Positions 26,959 through 36,388 of a stretch of DNA of 55,926 nucleotides are shown piece after piece (the stretch's first letter is position 1; every line of letters starts with the position of its first letter). Made by a program: the position numbers and the translations under genes. The stretch spans positions 1 to 55,926 of the forward strand of contig NZ_JADILK010000031.1 of the NCBI RefSeq assembly GCF_017355165.1, written 5' to 3'. Under the pieces are notes generated by a model. That model did not search any database. It worked only from the letters and a program-made list of their open reading frames with translations, and was not told where the DNA came from. Source of the stretch: Bacillus sp. SD075. GTDB taxonomy: Bacteria > Bacillota > Bacilli > Bacillales > DSM-1321.

Positions 26959-28128
26959 TTACTCCGGTAATAATTTATTTGATGGGGGAGTTGACCCGGA
27001 ATGGATGTTGTTGATGCTTTTTAGTGAAGTTATATTTACATGAATGTCTTCTTTCTTCAGTGTTGGGAATTTTTTTTCGTCATGATACTTCTTCCAATCA
27101 TTGTACATAAATCGATACATATAGTCTTCGAATTGATAAATATCCCCGTTAATTCCATGACTTTTTTTATATGTTTCATATACTTCATCTTTTATTTTTT
27201 CTTCAATCCTTTTTTTGATTTTTGGGTCGACCATCCCATAGCTGGATTCACTTATAATTCCAGTGATTTTTATATCTAACCTATAGCTCATGTCATTCTG
27301 TTTATTTGTAAACCTTCTTTTTAGTTTTGGTTTCAATAATTCAATTACAATATACTCTTCGTTATCACCCTTGCTTTTGCTTATGGTCATGTACGACCTA
27401 AAAGTCTTATTGTTGACTCTTATATAACCTTTAAGATCATTTTCTGAAAAGAGGTCTTTCAATTTTTTATCTTTTATAATAAATGCACCATTAAATGTAG
27501 ACACGGGAACTTTTTTAGTATCACTTTTGATTGCATCCTTTTTAATTGAAATATTTGGTAATAATATTGTTTTCGTTTTTTCATTATATTGATAAATCAG
27601 CTCTTGTAAAGTAATACTTGGTACAGTAGAATCTTGTTGCTGCAAATATTCAGGTTTATTAATCCTCGTAGAAGTGAAAGCATAGTTAAAGGGAATTTTC
27701 GTTGTGAAGATATCTTCTAATTTCTCCTCTGTCCCGTAAGTCCATCCTGTTAAACGGATTTTATAATTGGAGTCTAAAGCTTGTAAGGTTGTTTCTAATT
27801 TATTTTCCAATAATGATTTTCCAAAAAGGAAAACCCTTAACTGATCAAAATTCACGGGCAATTGTATGCCTTGATTTACTTTTGTAAAAGCCTCTTCAAT
27901 GGATTTGCCTGTTCCGGTTGCCAACCACACAGGAGCAGGTCGATCATTTTTACCCTGTTGAGTTTTAGCGACGTTTGAAAAGTCTGCGAACTGCAAATGG
28001 ACGTGGTATTCATTATCAAGATAGTCGATTCCTAGACCAACTACATATGCTTGATATTGAATTTCATTAATCTTGACACAGCCTGTAAGTATGAGCATTG
28101 TACATGAAATTAAAAATAATATCCTCAT
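26959..28128 (-). CDS. Germinant receptor lipoprotein, GerAC type (operon 2)
   Basis: The 389-residue lipoprotein has lipobox LTGC (Cys 17), then VKINEIQYQAYVVGLGIDY and a linker rich in charge (GKNDRPAPVWLATGTGKSIE). The body matches the three-domain GerAC layout. A Ser/Pro-rich tail ends SGSTPPSNKLLPE. It is the last gene of an operon ordered AB-AA-AC and abuts the AA stop codon directly. Confidence 0.92.
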   Translation of the reverse strand: MRILFLISCTMLILTGCVKINEIQYQAYVVGLGIDYLDNEYHVHLQFADFSNVAKTQQGKNDRPAPVWLATGTGKSIEEAFTKVNQGIQLPVNFDQLRVFLFGKSLLENKLETTLQALDSNYKIRLTGWTYGTEEKLEDIFTTKIPFNYAFTSTRINKPEYLQQQDSTVPSITLQELIYQYNEKTKTILLPNISIKKDAIKSDTKKVPVSTFNGAFIIKDKKLKDLFSENDLKGYIRVNNKTFRSYMTISKSKGDNEEYIVIELLKPKLKRRFTNKQNDMSYRLDIKITGIISESSYGMVDPKIKKRIEEKIKDEVYETYKKSHGINGDIYQFEDYMYRFMYNDWKKYHDEKKFPTLKKEDIHVNITSLKSINNIHSGSTPPSNKLLPE

Positions 28129-29550
28129 CTAGTCACCTGTTCTTGTATCATCTTTTATCAATAAAGATTGATTTCTCTTTTTCATGAATGGAAAAGGTAA
28201 GCGGACAAAGGCGAACACGATATCCTTTCCATCCGTTGAAGATATATCTGCCAAATAAGGGATTCCGAAAGATTTCATCCTTGATATATATAAAAATATG
28301 GACATGAGGCATAAAACAAATCCGTAAATACCCATTATATAACTTAAAATTAGTACGATAATTCTAATGAAAAAAAGGTTTCCTGCTAAAGACTGATTGA
28401 CAAGCGTAAAGCCAGAAATGGTTGTGATCCCGATTACGACCAGAGTGGAAGGTGAAGTGATTCCCCCTTGAATGGCAGCGTCCCCTATGATCAATCCGCC
28501 AAGCACAGCAACTGTTTGTCCGATTCCCCTGGGCAAACGTGCTCCCCCTTCTTTAAATAACTCAATCATCAAGAGCATGAGCAGCATTTCGACTAGAGGG
28601 GAAAAGGGTAAACCAAGTCTTGATAAGGTAATGGTTGCAATTAAATGCAGTGGTAATTGCCCTACATGGAGGGCTGTTAATGCCATATAAAACCCGGGTA
28701 AGAAAATGGTCGTAAATAAACCTAAAATTCGTAATGTCCTTTCCAATGAAGCGAAATAAAAACTTGTATTATCGTCTTCAGATGTCTTAAAAAGAGATGT
28801 GAGATTTATTGGAGCAATCAGAACTGTTGGGGCGCCATCCACCACAATGGCAAATCTCCCTTGATTGATCGATTCCACTACGAAATCAGGTCTTCCTGTA
28901 TAATTTATTAGTGGAAATATTGAAAATTTGTTGTCATATAGGTGTTCCATCAACATAGAGCTGCTTGTTAGGATATCGATGTTAATGGAGGAGAGTTTGC
29001 ATTGGATATCCTTTAGAATTTGTGGATTTATGATATCTTTTATGTAAAGAAGTGAAACATTTGTATTCGTCCGTTTACCAATGTTATAGTCTTCCACAAC
29101 AAAGGATGAAGTTCGTAATCGTTTCCGTATTAGACCGATATTGGTTGAAAGTTCTTCAACAAATCCATCTCTTGGTCCACGTATTGTAACTTCTGCAGCT
29201 GATTCATCAGGTTGTCTGGAGGGAAATTTATTTATATCGTAAAAATAAACGTTCTCTCCAGTAGGGACAACCATTAATTTTCCGGAAAAAATTAAATCCT
29301 CTATTTGGCATTCATTTATTGCCTTTTTACTATGGGTCTCTACTTGTAAGGGATTTAAAATGGAGTTACAAGTCATGTTCCCATCCAAGAAGGGGACTAT
29401 TAAAGATTGAATTAAACTGGCATCAATCAACGGTTTACAATACACCAATAATAATGGATCTTTGTTACTTTTATCCACTTTTACATCAATATCTGATGAA
29501 TGGTTGAAAAGTTGAAGTAGTTTATCTTCAGAAAAAATATCCACACTCAA
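28129..29550 (-). CDS. Germinant receptor channel subunit, GerAA type (operon 2)
   Basis: The 473-residue protein has the soluble N-terminal domain, the linker RGPRDGFVEELSTNIGLIRK close to the family consensus, and a membrane region with LPGFYMALTALHVGQLP and EGGARLPRGIGQTVAVLGG. The hydrophilic C-terminus (FVRLPFPFMKKRNQ) is canonical. It starts 3 bases after the AB gene in the same transcript. Confidence 0.94.
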   Translation of the reverse strand: MSVDIFSEDKLLQLFNHSSDIDVKVDKSNKDPLLLVYCKPLIDASLIQSLIVPFLDGNMTCNSILNPLQVETHSKKAINECQIEDLIFSGKLMVVPTGENVYFYDINKFPSRQPDESAAEVTIRGPRDGFVEELSTNIGLIRKRLRTSSFVVEDYNIGKRTNTNVSLLYIKDIINPQILKDIQCKLSSINIDILTSSSMLMEHLYDNKFSIFPLINYTGRPDFVVESINQGRFAIVVDGAPTVLIAPINLTSLFKTSEDDNTSFYFASLERTLRILGLFTTIFLPGFYMALTALHVGQLPLHLIATITLSRLGLPFSPLVEMLLMLLMIELFKEGGARLPRGIGQTVAVLGGLIIGDAAIQGGITSPSTLVVIGITTISGFTLVNQSLAGNLFFIRIIVLILSYIMGIYGFVLCLMSIFLYISRMKSFGIPYLADISSTDGKDIVFAFVRLPFPFMKKRNQSLLIKDDTRTGD

Positions 29551-29553
29551 GTC

Positions 29554-30633
29554 TTATTCAACTCCTTCCCAATTCTTTTTATTCTTCACTAAATATATGG
29601 CTAATATTGAAATCTGTATGGGTAAAATAAAGAATGAAATAGGTCTATAATATTCATAGATAAAGTTAGAAAATATACTTTGATCAATTGAATATATGCA
29701 ACAAGCAAATAGAACCGCGTAAAGAATCCTGATCGTTTTTACTTTATGTATTCCTTTTGTGATAATTTTGCTTGCTATTAAGACGTATAAACTTATTCTG
29801 ATAGCTCCCCCTGAGAGCCATTGAAAAATTGCAAAAAAATCAGCATGGGAAAAATATTCACCTATTGTAATGATTCTCCATTGTTCATATGCAGGATGCC
29901 GATATTTTGCAGCCTGTTCTGGTCCAAACTCAACGATTGCACCTACAGTTGGTCCGAACATCAAGAAAATGATGAATGTACCGACAAGTAGTAGTTGTTT
30001 TTTTGTGATCGTTTTTTTAAGTACAGGTGTTAAAAAAATAATGATAAACAATTCTATAACCGGTAACGAAGTATAGATCAGACCTTTTGCCAATGGTAAG
30101 TAACCTTCCGAAAACACGGGAAAAAGAAGCTCATAGTTCTTTTTTTTGATATTGGCAAATGAAACAAAAAAACCTAAAAAAATTACAATAGGGCAAAGGA
30201 GGCTACTTAAAATTCCAATTGAAAACAAACCCGATTCGGTACAGATTAAACAGAATAAAAGTAACATAAAAGCAAGGGTAAAACTGTTAAAACCTTGCAT
30301 GTAACTCAATTGTGACCATATTAAAATATCCTTTGCTGTAATATATGCATTAATCAATAAAAATAAGGAGAACGGCAAAAGAAGAAGGTAATAACTGAAT
30401 GAACTCGCTTGATCTTTCAGCAACTTAATGATGGACTGTTTCTTTGTGATAGAAACAATCTTATATAGTAAAAATATCCAAACTGGTAAAAAAATCAAAG
30501 TCAATAGGACGCAAACCCATGCATCTCGTTTTGCAGTTGCTAATAGGATAGGAATGATTTCAACATGTGCATAAAGTCCGACTGAAAGAAAAATTACATA
30601 CGCAATTGATATAAACCGTAAAGTATATTGCAT
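29554..30633 (-). CDS. Germinant receptor permease-like subunit, GerAB type (operon 2)
   Basis: The 359-residue protein has about ten helices and opens YTLRFISIAYVIFLSVGLY, with ATAKRDAWVCVLLTLIFLP, the segment shared with the GerAB of operon 3 (GRDAWISIFISLP). Operon 2 therefore starts with the permease subunit, unlike the classic AA-AB-AC order. The ATG is preceded by AAGGTG. A TGAATA element about 70 bases upstream could be a sigma-G -35, but I could not pair it convincingly with a -10. Confidence 0.92.
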   Translation of the reverse strand: MQYTLRFISIAYVIFLSVGLYAHVEIIPILLATAKRDAWVCVLLTLIFLPVWIFLLYKIVSITKKQSIIKLLKDQASSFSYYLLLLPFSLFLLINAYITAKDILIWSQLSYMQGFNSFTLAFMLLLFCLICTESGLFSIGILSSLLCPIVIFLGFFVSFANIKKKNYELLFPVFSEGYLPLAKGLIYTSLPVIELFIIIFLTPVLKKTITKKQLLLVGTFIIFLMFGPTVGAIVEFGPEQAAKYRHPAYEQWRIITIGEYFSHADFFAIFQWLSGGAIRISLYVLIASKIITKGIHKVKTIRILYAVLFACCIYSIDQSIFSNFIYEYYRPISFFILPIQISILAIYLVKNKKNWEGVE

Positions 30634-31029
30634 TTTAACACCTTATTCTTTTTTCATATTGTTTGCCTTTTTCTTGAAAATATTCATTGATACCAGTCGA
30701 AAAACTCAATTTCGGGATGGGGGATAGGAGGGTTCAATATCCAAATGTGAAGATTGTTCAAAGAAAGAAGGAACCTAGGTAAAAGATTGGAGTAAGGCTG
30801 GAGTCATTTCTTTATATTGCTCTGTTGGTTTTTAAATCTAACTGTTGCTTCAAGGCAGCCTTTTCTTTCTTCGGCTATCTGGACAGGGGGTTCCAATAAG
30901 AGAAGGGATTTTTTTCTTGAGGGTTTATAAAGTATGATTTTTGGTCCATAGGGAATAAAGGAAGAATTGCCCCCAATTTGCTAGATGGTGTCTAACAATT
31001 GGAGGGCAGTATAATCTGGGTCTTTTTTT
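30634..31029. other. Intergenic with a hairpin, no gene
   Basis: The leader of ger operon 2 followed by AT-rich DNA. TGCCCCCAATT at about 30969 and AATTGGAGGGCA at about 31000 form a long hairpin. No frame with a start and a ribosome site was found. Confidence 0.5.
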
Positions 31030-31258
31030 AAGGCTCTTTTCGTAAAGATTGTTGTTTTTAAAACGAAACTATTTAAGGTTGATTGGAGCGGAAGTGCTAG
31101 ACTCCTGCGGGAGCATCGGGACAGGTGAGACCCCACAGGCGTTTACGCCGAGGAGGAGGCTCACCGCCCGCCCCGCGGAAAGCGAGCATCTGGAGGGGAA
31201 ATCAACCACACACCGCACTACTTAGTAAATAGCAACAAAGAATGCGAAAACAGCCTTT
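31030..31258. mobile_element. Miniature inverted-repeat element with GC-rich core (B)
   Basis: The left end AAGGCTCTTTTCG and right end CGAAAACAGCCTTT are inverted repeats with one mismatch, and GTTG/CAAC pairs further in. The centre has GACTCCTGCGGGAGCA, GAGACCCCACAGGCG, GCCGAGGAGGAGGCTC and CCCCGCGGAAAGCGAG, matching element A at 26310-26420. It interrupts or abuts a decayed copy of the 24830 gene. The end sequences differ from those of element A. Confidence 0.7.
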
Positions 31259-31261
31259 ATT

Positions 31262-31345
31262 AAATCTGAATTAGGAACTGGGAAGCTCCAACTTTGTAAA
31301 AACTAAGAAACTATTTTCGTTTTGCCGACTTTCACCCTGGTTAAC
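31262..31345 (-). pseudogene. Fragment related to the 86-aa protein at 24830
   Basis: The minus strand reads FLQSWSFPVPNSDL, matching FLQSGSFPIPNSDY at 24830-25090. The upstream part is frameshifted, and the downstream part is lost where element B begins. Confidence 0.6.
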
Positions 31346-31458
31346 AGATTTGATGGGATGCCAACGAAAATACACAGCTGGTTAAAACTTTTATTATTCA
31401 AAGTTATTTTTCTATTTTGATATTAGGATATAATAGTAATAAATGAATAATAAAAGGT

Positions 31459-32352
31459 GTGATTTTTCTGTCAGAAGTTTTAGCACTAAAAAAGCAGCAT
31501 AGAAAGTTATCTCGTTTGATAATTATCCAAAGGACCATTCTTATTACAATGGGTGCTTTACTAATGGCCACTGGATTGGAAATCTTTTTAATTCCCAATC
31601 ATGTAATTGACGGAGGCATTACAGGTATTTCAATTATGCTTTCTCATGTTACAGGTATAAAACTGGGAATCTTTCTTTTCCTATTGAATCTACCATTTGT
31701 ATATCTGGGATTTAAGCAGTTTGGAAAAACTTTTGCTATTTCTATTATATATGGGATTATAATGCTCTCCATTTTTGCAACATATTTTCATCCCATCCCC
31801 CCCTTCACTGAGGACATCCTTCTTGCTACAATTTTTGGCGGCATATTTTTAGGTGTCGGTGTAGGACTAGTAATTCGTAACGGTGGGGCGCTTGATGGTA
31901 CAGAAATCCTTTCGATTGTTATAAGTAAAAAAGTGCCTTTTTCTGTTGGCGAAATTGTTATGTTCATCAATCTATTTATACTTGGTTCTGCTGGATTCAT
32001 TTACACATGGGATAGAGCCATGTATTCAATCTTAGCTTATGTAATAGCTGCTAAAGCCATTGACATTGCGATTACTGGAATGGATGAAACAAAGTCAGTA
32101 TGGATAATTAGCGAAGAAGCAAGGGAGATAGGTGATGCAATCAATAGCCGATTAGGACGGGGGGTAACATATTTACATGGTGAAGGTGCTTTTACTGGAG
32201 ATGACAAGAGAGTTATTTTCTGTGTAATTACCAGACTTGAAGAATATAAGTTAACTACAATTGTGGAAGAAATCGACCCTTCATCTTTCTTAGCAATGGC
32301 AAATATTGCGGAAGTACGAGGTGGAAGGTTCAAAAAGAGAAATATTCATTAA
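31459..32352 (+). CDS. YitT-family membrane protein (DUF161/DUF2179)
   Basis: The 297-residue protein has five to six N-terminal helices with MGALLMATGLEIFLIPNHVI and IDGGITGISIMLSH, then a soluble C-terminal DUF2179 domain (about 215-297, with RGVTYLHGEGAFTG). This is the YitT family, common in several copies in Bacillus and of uncertain function. The start GTG at 31459 follows AAAAGG closely. It stands alone between element B and the PepSY gene. Confidence 0.9.
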   Translation: MIFLSEVLALKKQHRKLSRLIIIQRTILITMGALLMATGLEIFLIPNHVIDGGITGISIMLSHVTGIKLGIFLFLLNLPFVYLGFKQFGKTFAISIIYGIIMLSIFATYFHPIPPFTEDILLATIFGGIFLGVGVGLVIRNGGALDGTEILSIVISKKVPFSVGEIVMFINLFILGSAGFIYTWDRAMYSILAYVIAAKAIDIAITGMDETKSVWIISEEAREIGDAINSRLGRGVTYLHGEGAFTGDDKRVIFCVITRLEEYKLTTIVEEIDPSSFLAMANIAEVRGGRFKKRNIH

Positions 32353-32533
32353 TGTATAAAATAATTACTTATTAACCGAGTCAACATTTTATGTTGGCTT
32401 TTGTTTATGTTTTTAATCTGTAGTAAGACTATTCATATGTATTCATATGGGGATCTTCTGTAGTTCCTACACATATATTCACAGAACTGGGTTAAATGCA
32501 TAATGTAAATTGAATATATTATAAAAGAGGAGA

Positions 32534-32785
32534 ATGTTCCCCATATATGATAATTACTACAATAATCAACCGCCTTTATATAGACAAAGATTATCCATGC
32601 AACAGGCACAAGAAATCGCGCTTCAGCGAGTGCCTGGCCAGGTATTACATGTCGATATGGATATGGAACATGGTGTTCTAGTATACGAATTCTTTATTTT
32701 GACAAACCAAAACAGAATTTATGAGGTTGAGATAAATGCAAAGACAGGAAGGATTATGATAGTAGAAGAAGAAGTTTTGGATTAA
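32534..32785 (+). CDS. PepSY-domain small protein
   Basis: The 83-residue protein has a Tyr/Asn-rich start (YDNYYNNQPPLY) and a PepSY-type domain: MQQAQEIALQRVPGQVLHV, a YEFFI strand and EVEINAKTGRIMIVEEE at the end. PepSY domains are thought to modulate peptidases or bind extracytoplasmic partners. No signal peptide is visible, so it is probably cytosolic or spore-associated (inference). The ATG at 32534 follows AGAGGAG. A terminator lies about 55 bases downstream. Confidence 0.8.
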   Translation: MFPIYDNYYNNQPPLYRQRLSMQQAQEIALQRVPGQVLHVDMDMEHGVLVYEFFILTNQNRIYEVEINAKTGRIMIVEEEVLD

Positions 32786-32837
32786 GGAAGAAATGCATTG
32801 GGAATTTACTTATGAAATTTGCTGTAAATTAATAAAA

Positions 32838-32870
32838 AACAAGCCGTCTCTTAAGGGGAACGGCTTGTTA
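32838..32870 (+). terminator. Terminator after the PepSY gene
   Basis: ACAAGCCG and CGGCTTGT form a perfect stem extended by flanking A and T bases. Confidence 0.8.
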
Positions 32871-32872
32871 TT

Positions 32873-33348
32873 ATGCATAAACAACCTAGATATACAGAGA
32901 TAGAGAGAAAATTTTACGTTAAAGGGAGTCATGAGGGATTGGAGGGAGTCGATATGGAAAAGAAGGGGCAAGAACATGACGAAAAATTTAAAGAGGTGGA
33001 TTTGGAACTTAAAAGTCATCGGGAACCGTTATTGCAGCTCAAACAAAATGAGCGAAAAATTTCAACAGGTTGTATCTCTTTTGAAGACAGACCTCGCAAA
33101 ATTACAGTCAGGACAAAATAGTTTGAAATGAAGTAGTGAAGGGAACGAAGCAAATGGAGATTTACTCAATGAGAATATAGTGATTACGAATAAATTGCTT
33201 GATCATGTGATGAGTAAGGATGCCCAAGATCACCAGTCAGATTATTGAACCCGGTAAGCAAAAGTGGAGAATCATCGGGAAAGCATCTGTAGCTAAAGTC
33301 AGTGCAGGAAGCGTTCTATATTTAGTAGTTCAATCATTTGCACAATAG
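32873..33348 (+). pseudogene. XhlA-like coiled-coil lysis protein, copy 2
   Basis: ATG 32873 opens an 82-codon frame with KKGQEHDEKFKEVDLELKSH, the coiled coil seen at 14220. A frameshift follows, and the C-terminal part (including the WRIIGKASVAKVSAG-like membrane end) is readable only in another frame up to 33348. A remnant of the holin follows 12 bases later. It is decayed but better preserved at the start than copy 1. Confidence 0.65.
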
Positions 33349-33360
33349 GGAGGAATGTAA

Positions 33361-33658
33361 ATGGAAAACGAAGCCAGGCAACAAGTATTAATGTTTACAA
33401 CTATATTGGCACCAATCGTTCAGGTGGTTGAACAGACGGTTAGGTTAGGGTGCCATCGTAACTCTTGATAAAGGAACAAATGGGAATCTCACTTGGATTC
33501 TACAGGCTGCGCTTTATTTGGAAGGGTATAATCCCGGTTCCCTTGATTCTATCTTTGGAACAGGTGAAGAGGCGGCATTAAATGAATTCCAAAAGGCACG
33601 GAAAATTTCTGCAGATAAGAAGGCAGGCAAAGCTACCACTGAATGGTTTGTTGCATAA
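33361..33658 (+). pseudogene. Holin start joined to endolysin tail (deletion remnant)
   Basis: The first ~85 bases encode ENEARQQVLMFTTILAPIVQ of the holin. After about 33445 the sequence is endolysin: GAIVTLDKGTNGN, ALYLEGYNPGSLDSIFGTG, EEAALNEFQKARKISADKKA and a stop at 33658. The end of the holin, the whole peptidase domain and the first binding repeat are deleted. This fixes the original order as holin then endolysin. Confidence 0.8.
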
Positions 33659-33832
33659 CAAAGGATGAATAATTAGAAAACGAATGGGGATAATTAAATT
33701 ATGGTACATCCCACACGTACCTCCATCTTTCAAAGCCCTTCTCGAATCGAGTGGGGCTATTTTCGTTTTTTATGATGAATAAAAAGTAATTAAACGAATA
33801 CACTTTCAATAATCCTTATTAAACACCATCCC

Positions 33833-33866
33833 AAAAAAACCTCCTCTTAATTGAGGAGGTTTTTTT
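33833..33866. terminator. Strong bidirectional terminator
   Basis: AAAAAAACCTCCTC and GAGGAGGTTTTTTT form a perfect 14-bp stem around TTAATT. No intact gene adjoins it. Confidence 0.85.
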
Positions 33867-33942
33867 GTTATGTAGGATGAATACAAAAGAATAATGTGGA
33901 TAACCTAAATTTACACCTTGTTTTTGACTGAGATACATTGGA

Positions 33943-33978
33943 TAGCCCTTACTCACTTTGAGTAGGGGCTATTTTTTA
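33943..33978 (+). terminator. Endolysin-type terminator, copy near ger operon 3
   Basis: TAGCCCTTACTCactttGAG with TAGGGGCTA and a T run, nearly identical to 16333. Confidence 0.8.
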
Positions 33979-34124
33979 TTGAAGCACTAGAACCGCCTTT
34001 ACTTTTATTAAATCCGATAACAAGAAAATTTCAGTTGTTCATCTTATTGTTGGAGTACTCCATCGTAGATAGCATTGCTAAGTATAAAACGGCTTATAAG
34101 TATTTCATACGAAAGTAATTTCGT

Positions 34125-34672
34125 TTACCTTTTTGGCAAATCCTTCTGCTTATTTAATGCTGCATTGGCTGCCTTTAAACTTCTTTGAATATGCTCACTC
34201 ATTGTTTCTTCCGCTTTAATGGATCTCGGGCTCTCATAGCTAAATAAATTTGAATGTGATCATCAACCAGTTCAGGAAAGCAATCTGTACGTTCCTTAAG
34301 GATACAGTTACGAATATAGAGTACTTTCGTTTTAATTACTTCAAATAATTTTATAAGTTGCTTATTCAAAGATGCAATTGCAATAATATCATGGAATTGT
34401 TGGTTTAAATATGTAAGCTTTTGCTTGTCGTTATTTTTTAGAGACTCCTTGGATTCATGGATAATACGTTCCAATTCGTTTAATTGTTCCTCTGTGATAT
34501 GTATGGCCGCAAGTCTTGCTGATAAGGACTCTAGGCTTTTCCGGCACTCATATATGTCTAAGATATCTTGAACCGTCGGGTTATAAACCAATAAACTGTT
34601 ACCATCTTGGACTAGCATGTCATCTTTAGTAAGCATTCGTAAAGCTTCGCGAACTGTCCCTCTACACTATCT
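34125..34672 (-). pseudogene. GntR/FadR-family regulator, 5'-truncated and frameshifted
   Basis: The FCD ligand-binding domain is readable for 145 codons (DILDIYECRKSLESLSARLA, then NQQFHDIIAIAS). Upstream, another frame supplies GTVREAL, the recognition-helix end of the wHTH, and then the gene is cut off at about 34672, so most of the DNA-binding domain is lost. Near the 3' end a one-base shift moves the tail (TMSEHIQRSLKAANAALNKQ) out of frame. It lies back to back with ger operon 3, whose arrival may have truncated it (inference). Confidence 0.82.
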
Positions 34673-34730
34673 TCATTTTTATTACCTTTGTTTGTTCCAC
34701 CCGTTTCATCCCTCTATTCTATGTTGAATA

Positions 34731-34760
34731 CCATATCGATTCAAAATCCGGTACATGTTA
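34731..34760 (+). promoter_or_regulatory. Candidate sigma-G promoter of ger operon 3
   Basis: CCATA (34731-34735) and CATGTTA (34754-34760) are 18 bases apart and fit the forespore sigma-G consensus (gHATR, 17-18 bases, CATnnTA) except at the first base. The start codon at 34820 lies about 60 bases downstream. Confidence 0.4.
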
Positions 34761-34819
34761 TTTATCAAAAGGGCCATAATAAGGAAAAAAATATAAGGCG
34801 CAAAGTAGAGGTGAGTAAT

Positions 34820-36388
34820 ATGCTCCATTCAATAATTCAATCTATTCTGCAAAAAATAAAGCGAGACACGAAAAAATTACAAAAAGAAAAACTATTAAAT
34901 AATTCAATTTTGTTCTCAACGGATGTTCATAAAAATGAAGAAAAACTAAAACAACTGTTAGAGTCAAGTGAAGATATCCTTTTTCATGATTTCATCATTC
35001 CATTACATGACGGTCGCACATTGAAAGCACTGCTAGTTATAGTCGACGGGTTAGTTGATGAAGACGCCATTCGCAATAATGTATTGGAACCACTGACAAA
35101 AGTATCTCTGGAGATCTCTAAGGGAGAAGAGTTAAAACAAGTAAAAGAAAGAATTTCTATTTTTAATATAAAAATGCAAGATAATCTAGAAAAGGCAGTA
35201 TTCCAAATATTGAAGGGAAATACGTTACTATTGCTGGATGGGTATAGCGACGGGTTACTATTAAACGCACCAGGGTACGAAGTTCGTGCAATCTCCGAAC
35301 CTCTCACTGATCGATCAGTGAGAGGTGCACATGACGGATTTATTGAATCATCACCTACAAATATTGCGTTAATACGCCGAAGGATCCCCCATCCCTCATT
35401 ACAGTTTGAAACAATCAAAATCGGTGAATACAGTCAAACGGATATTACAATCGGTTATGTAAAGGGCATTGCGGAACCAAAATTGATCGAACGGGTCAAA
35501 CAAAGATTAGATAAAATTAAAGTGGATGAAATCAATAATTCAGGGGATATTGAACAATACATCGAAGACCATCCGTTTTCAATCTTTCCTACGATCGGAA
35601 ATACAGAGCGTCCAGATAAAACATCAGCCTTATTAATGGAAGGAAGAATTGTAATCATTATTAACGGGGATCCGGTAAGTTTGTTTGTTCCATCCCTATT
35701 TCTTGAAAATATGAAAAGTATAGAAGATTACAGTACTCGGCCCTATTATAGTTCCTTCATTCGAATGCTGCGTTTCGTGTCATTTATAATCAGTATTTCT
35801 TTACCAGCGCTTTATATTTCAGCCATTAATTTTCACAAGGTGATGATTCCTTCTGAAATGATGGTTTCTTTTATTCAAGCGAGAGAGACAGTCCCATTTC
35901 CTTTAACAATGGAAGTTATCATGATGATTTTGATGTTTGAAGTTGTACGTGAGGCAGGAGTTAGACTCCCTCAACATATTGGTGCGGCTTTAAGTATTGT
36001 AGGTGCCTTGATTCTTGGACAAGTCTCTGTCTCAGCGGGACTTGTTGGTGCACCGACCATTGTTGTTGTATCCATATCGTACATTACAGCCTTTATTATT
36101 ACCCCTATTGCAGATGTCACCGCGCTTCTTAGGATAGGGTTGTTTATTGCTAGCAGCTTATTTGGAGGGTATGGACTCATTCTCGCCATTATCGGTTTAT
36201 TAACACATATGATCTCCCTAACATCGCTCGGGATTCCATATATGGCGCCATTTGCACCTTTTTATTTTCAGGATTGGAAAGATTCACTTATTCGTTTGCC
36301 GTTAAGATGGAACAAACAGCGACCAAAGAGTATACCTAATCAACGTACGACTAGGATTAGAACATTACCTAAAACAGGTGATAAATGA
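34820..36388 (+). CDS. Germinant receptor channel subunit, GerAA type (operon 3)
   Basis: From ATG 34820, 5 bases after AGAGGTGA, the protein has 522 residues. The same frame is open back to 34688, but that part lacks a ribosome site and spans the candidate promoter. It carries the linker RGAHDGFIESSPTNIALIRR, the membrane segment SLPALYISAINFHKVM and EAGVRLPQHIGAALSIVGA. The tail (RPKSIPNQRTTRIRTLPKTG) is long and basic. It is the first gene of an operon ordered AA-AC-AB. Confidence 0.94.
   Translation: MLHSIIQSILQKIKRDTKKLQKEKLLNNSILFSTDVHKNEEKLKQLLESSEDILFHDFIIPLHDGRTLKALLVIVDGLVDEDAIRNNVLEPLTKVSLEISKGEELKQVKERISIFNIKMQDNLEKAVFQILKGNTLLLLDGYSDGLLLNAPGYEVRAISEPLTDRSVRGAHDGFIESSPTNIALIRRRIPHPSLQFETIKIGEYSQTDITIGYVKGIAEPKLIERVKQRLDKIKVDEINNSGDIEQYIEDHPFSIFPTIGNTERPDKTSALLMEGRIVIIINGDPVSLFVPSLFLENMKSIEDYSTRPYYSSFIRMLRFVSFIISISLPALYISAINFHKVMIPSEMMVSFIQARETVPFPLTMEVIMMILMFEVVREAGVRLPQHIGAALSIVGALILGQVSVSAGLVGAPTIVVVSISYITAFIITPIADVTALLRIGLFIASSLFGGYGLILAIIGLLTHMISLTSLGIPYMAPFAPFYFQDWKDSLIRLPLRWNKQRPKSIPNQRTTRIRTLPKTGDK

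Noticed and set aside
30661..30700. Sigma-G promoter for ger operon 2
   Set aside because: TGAATA is present on the minus strand, but no CATnnTA lies 17-18 bases downstream.
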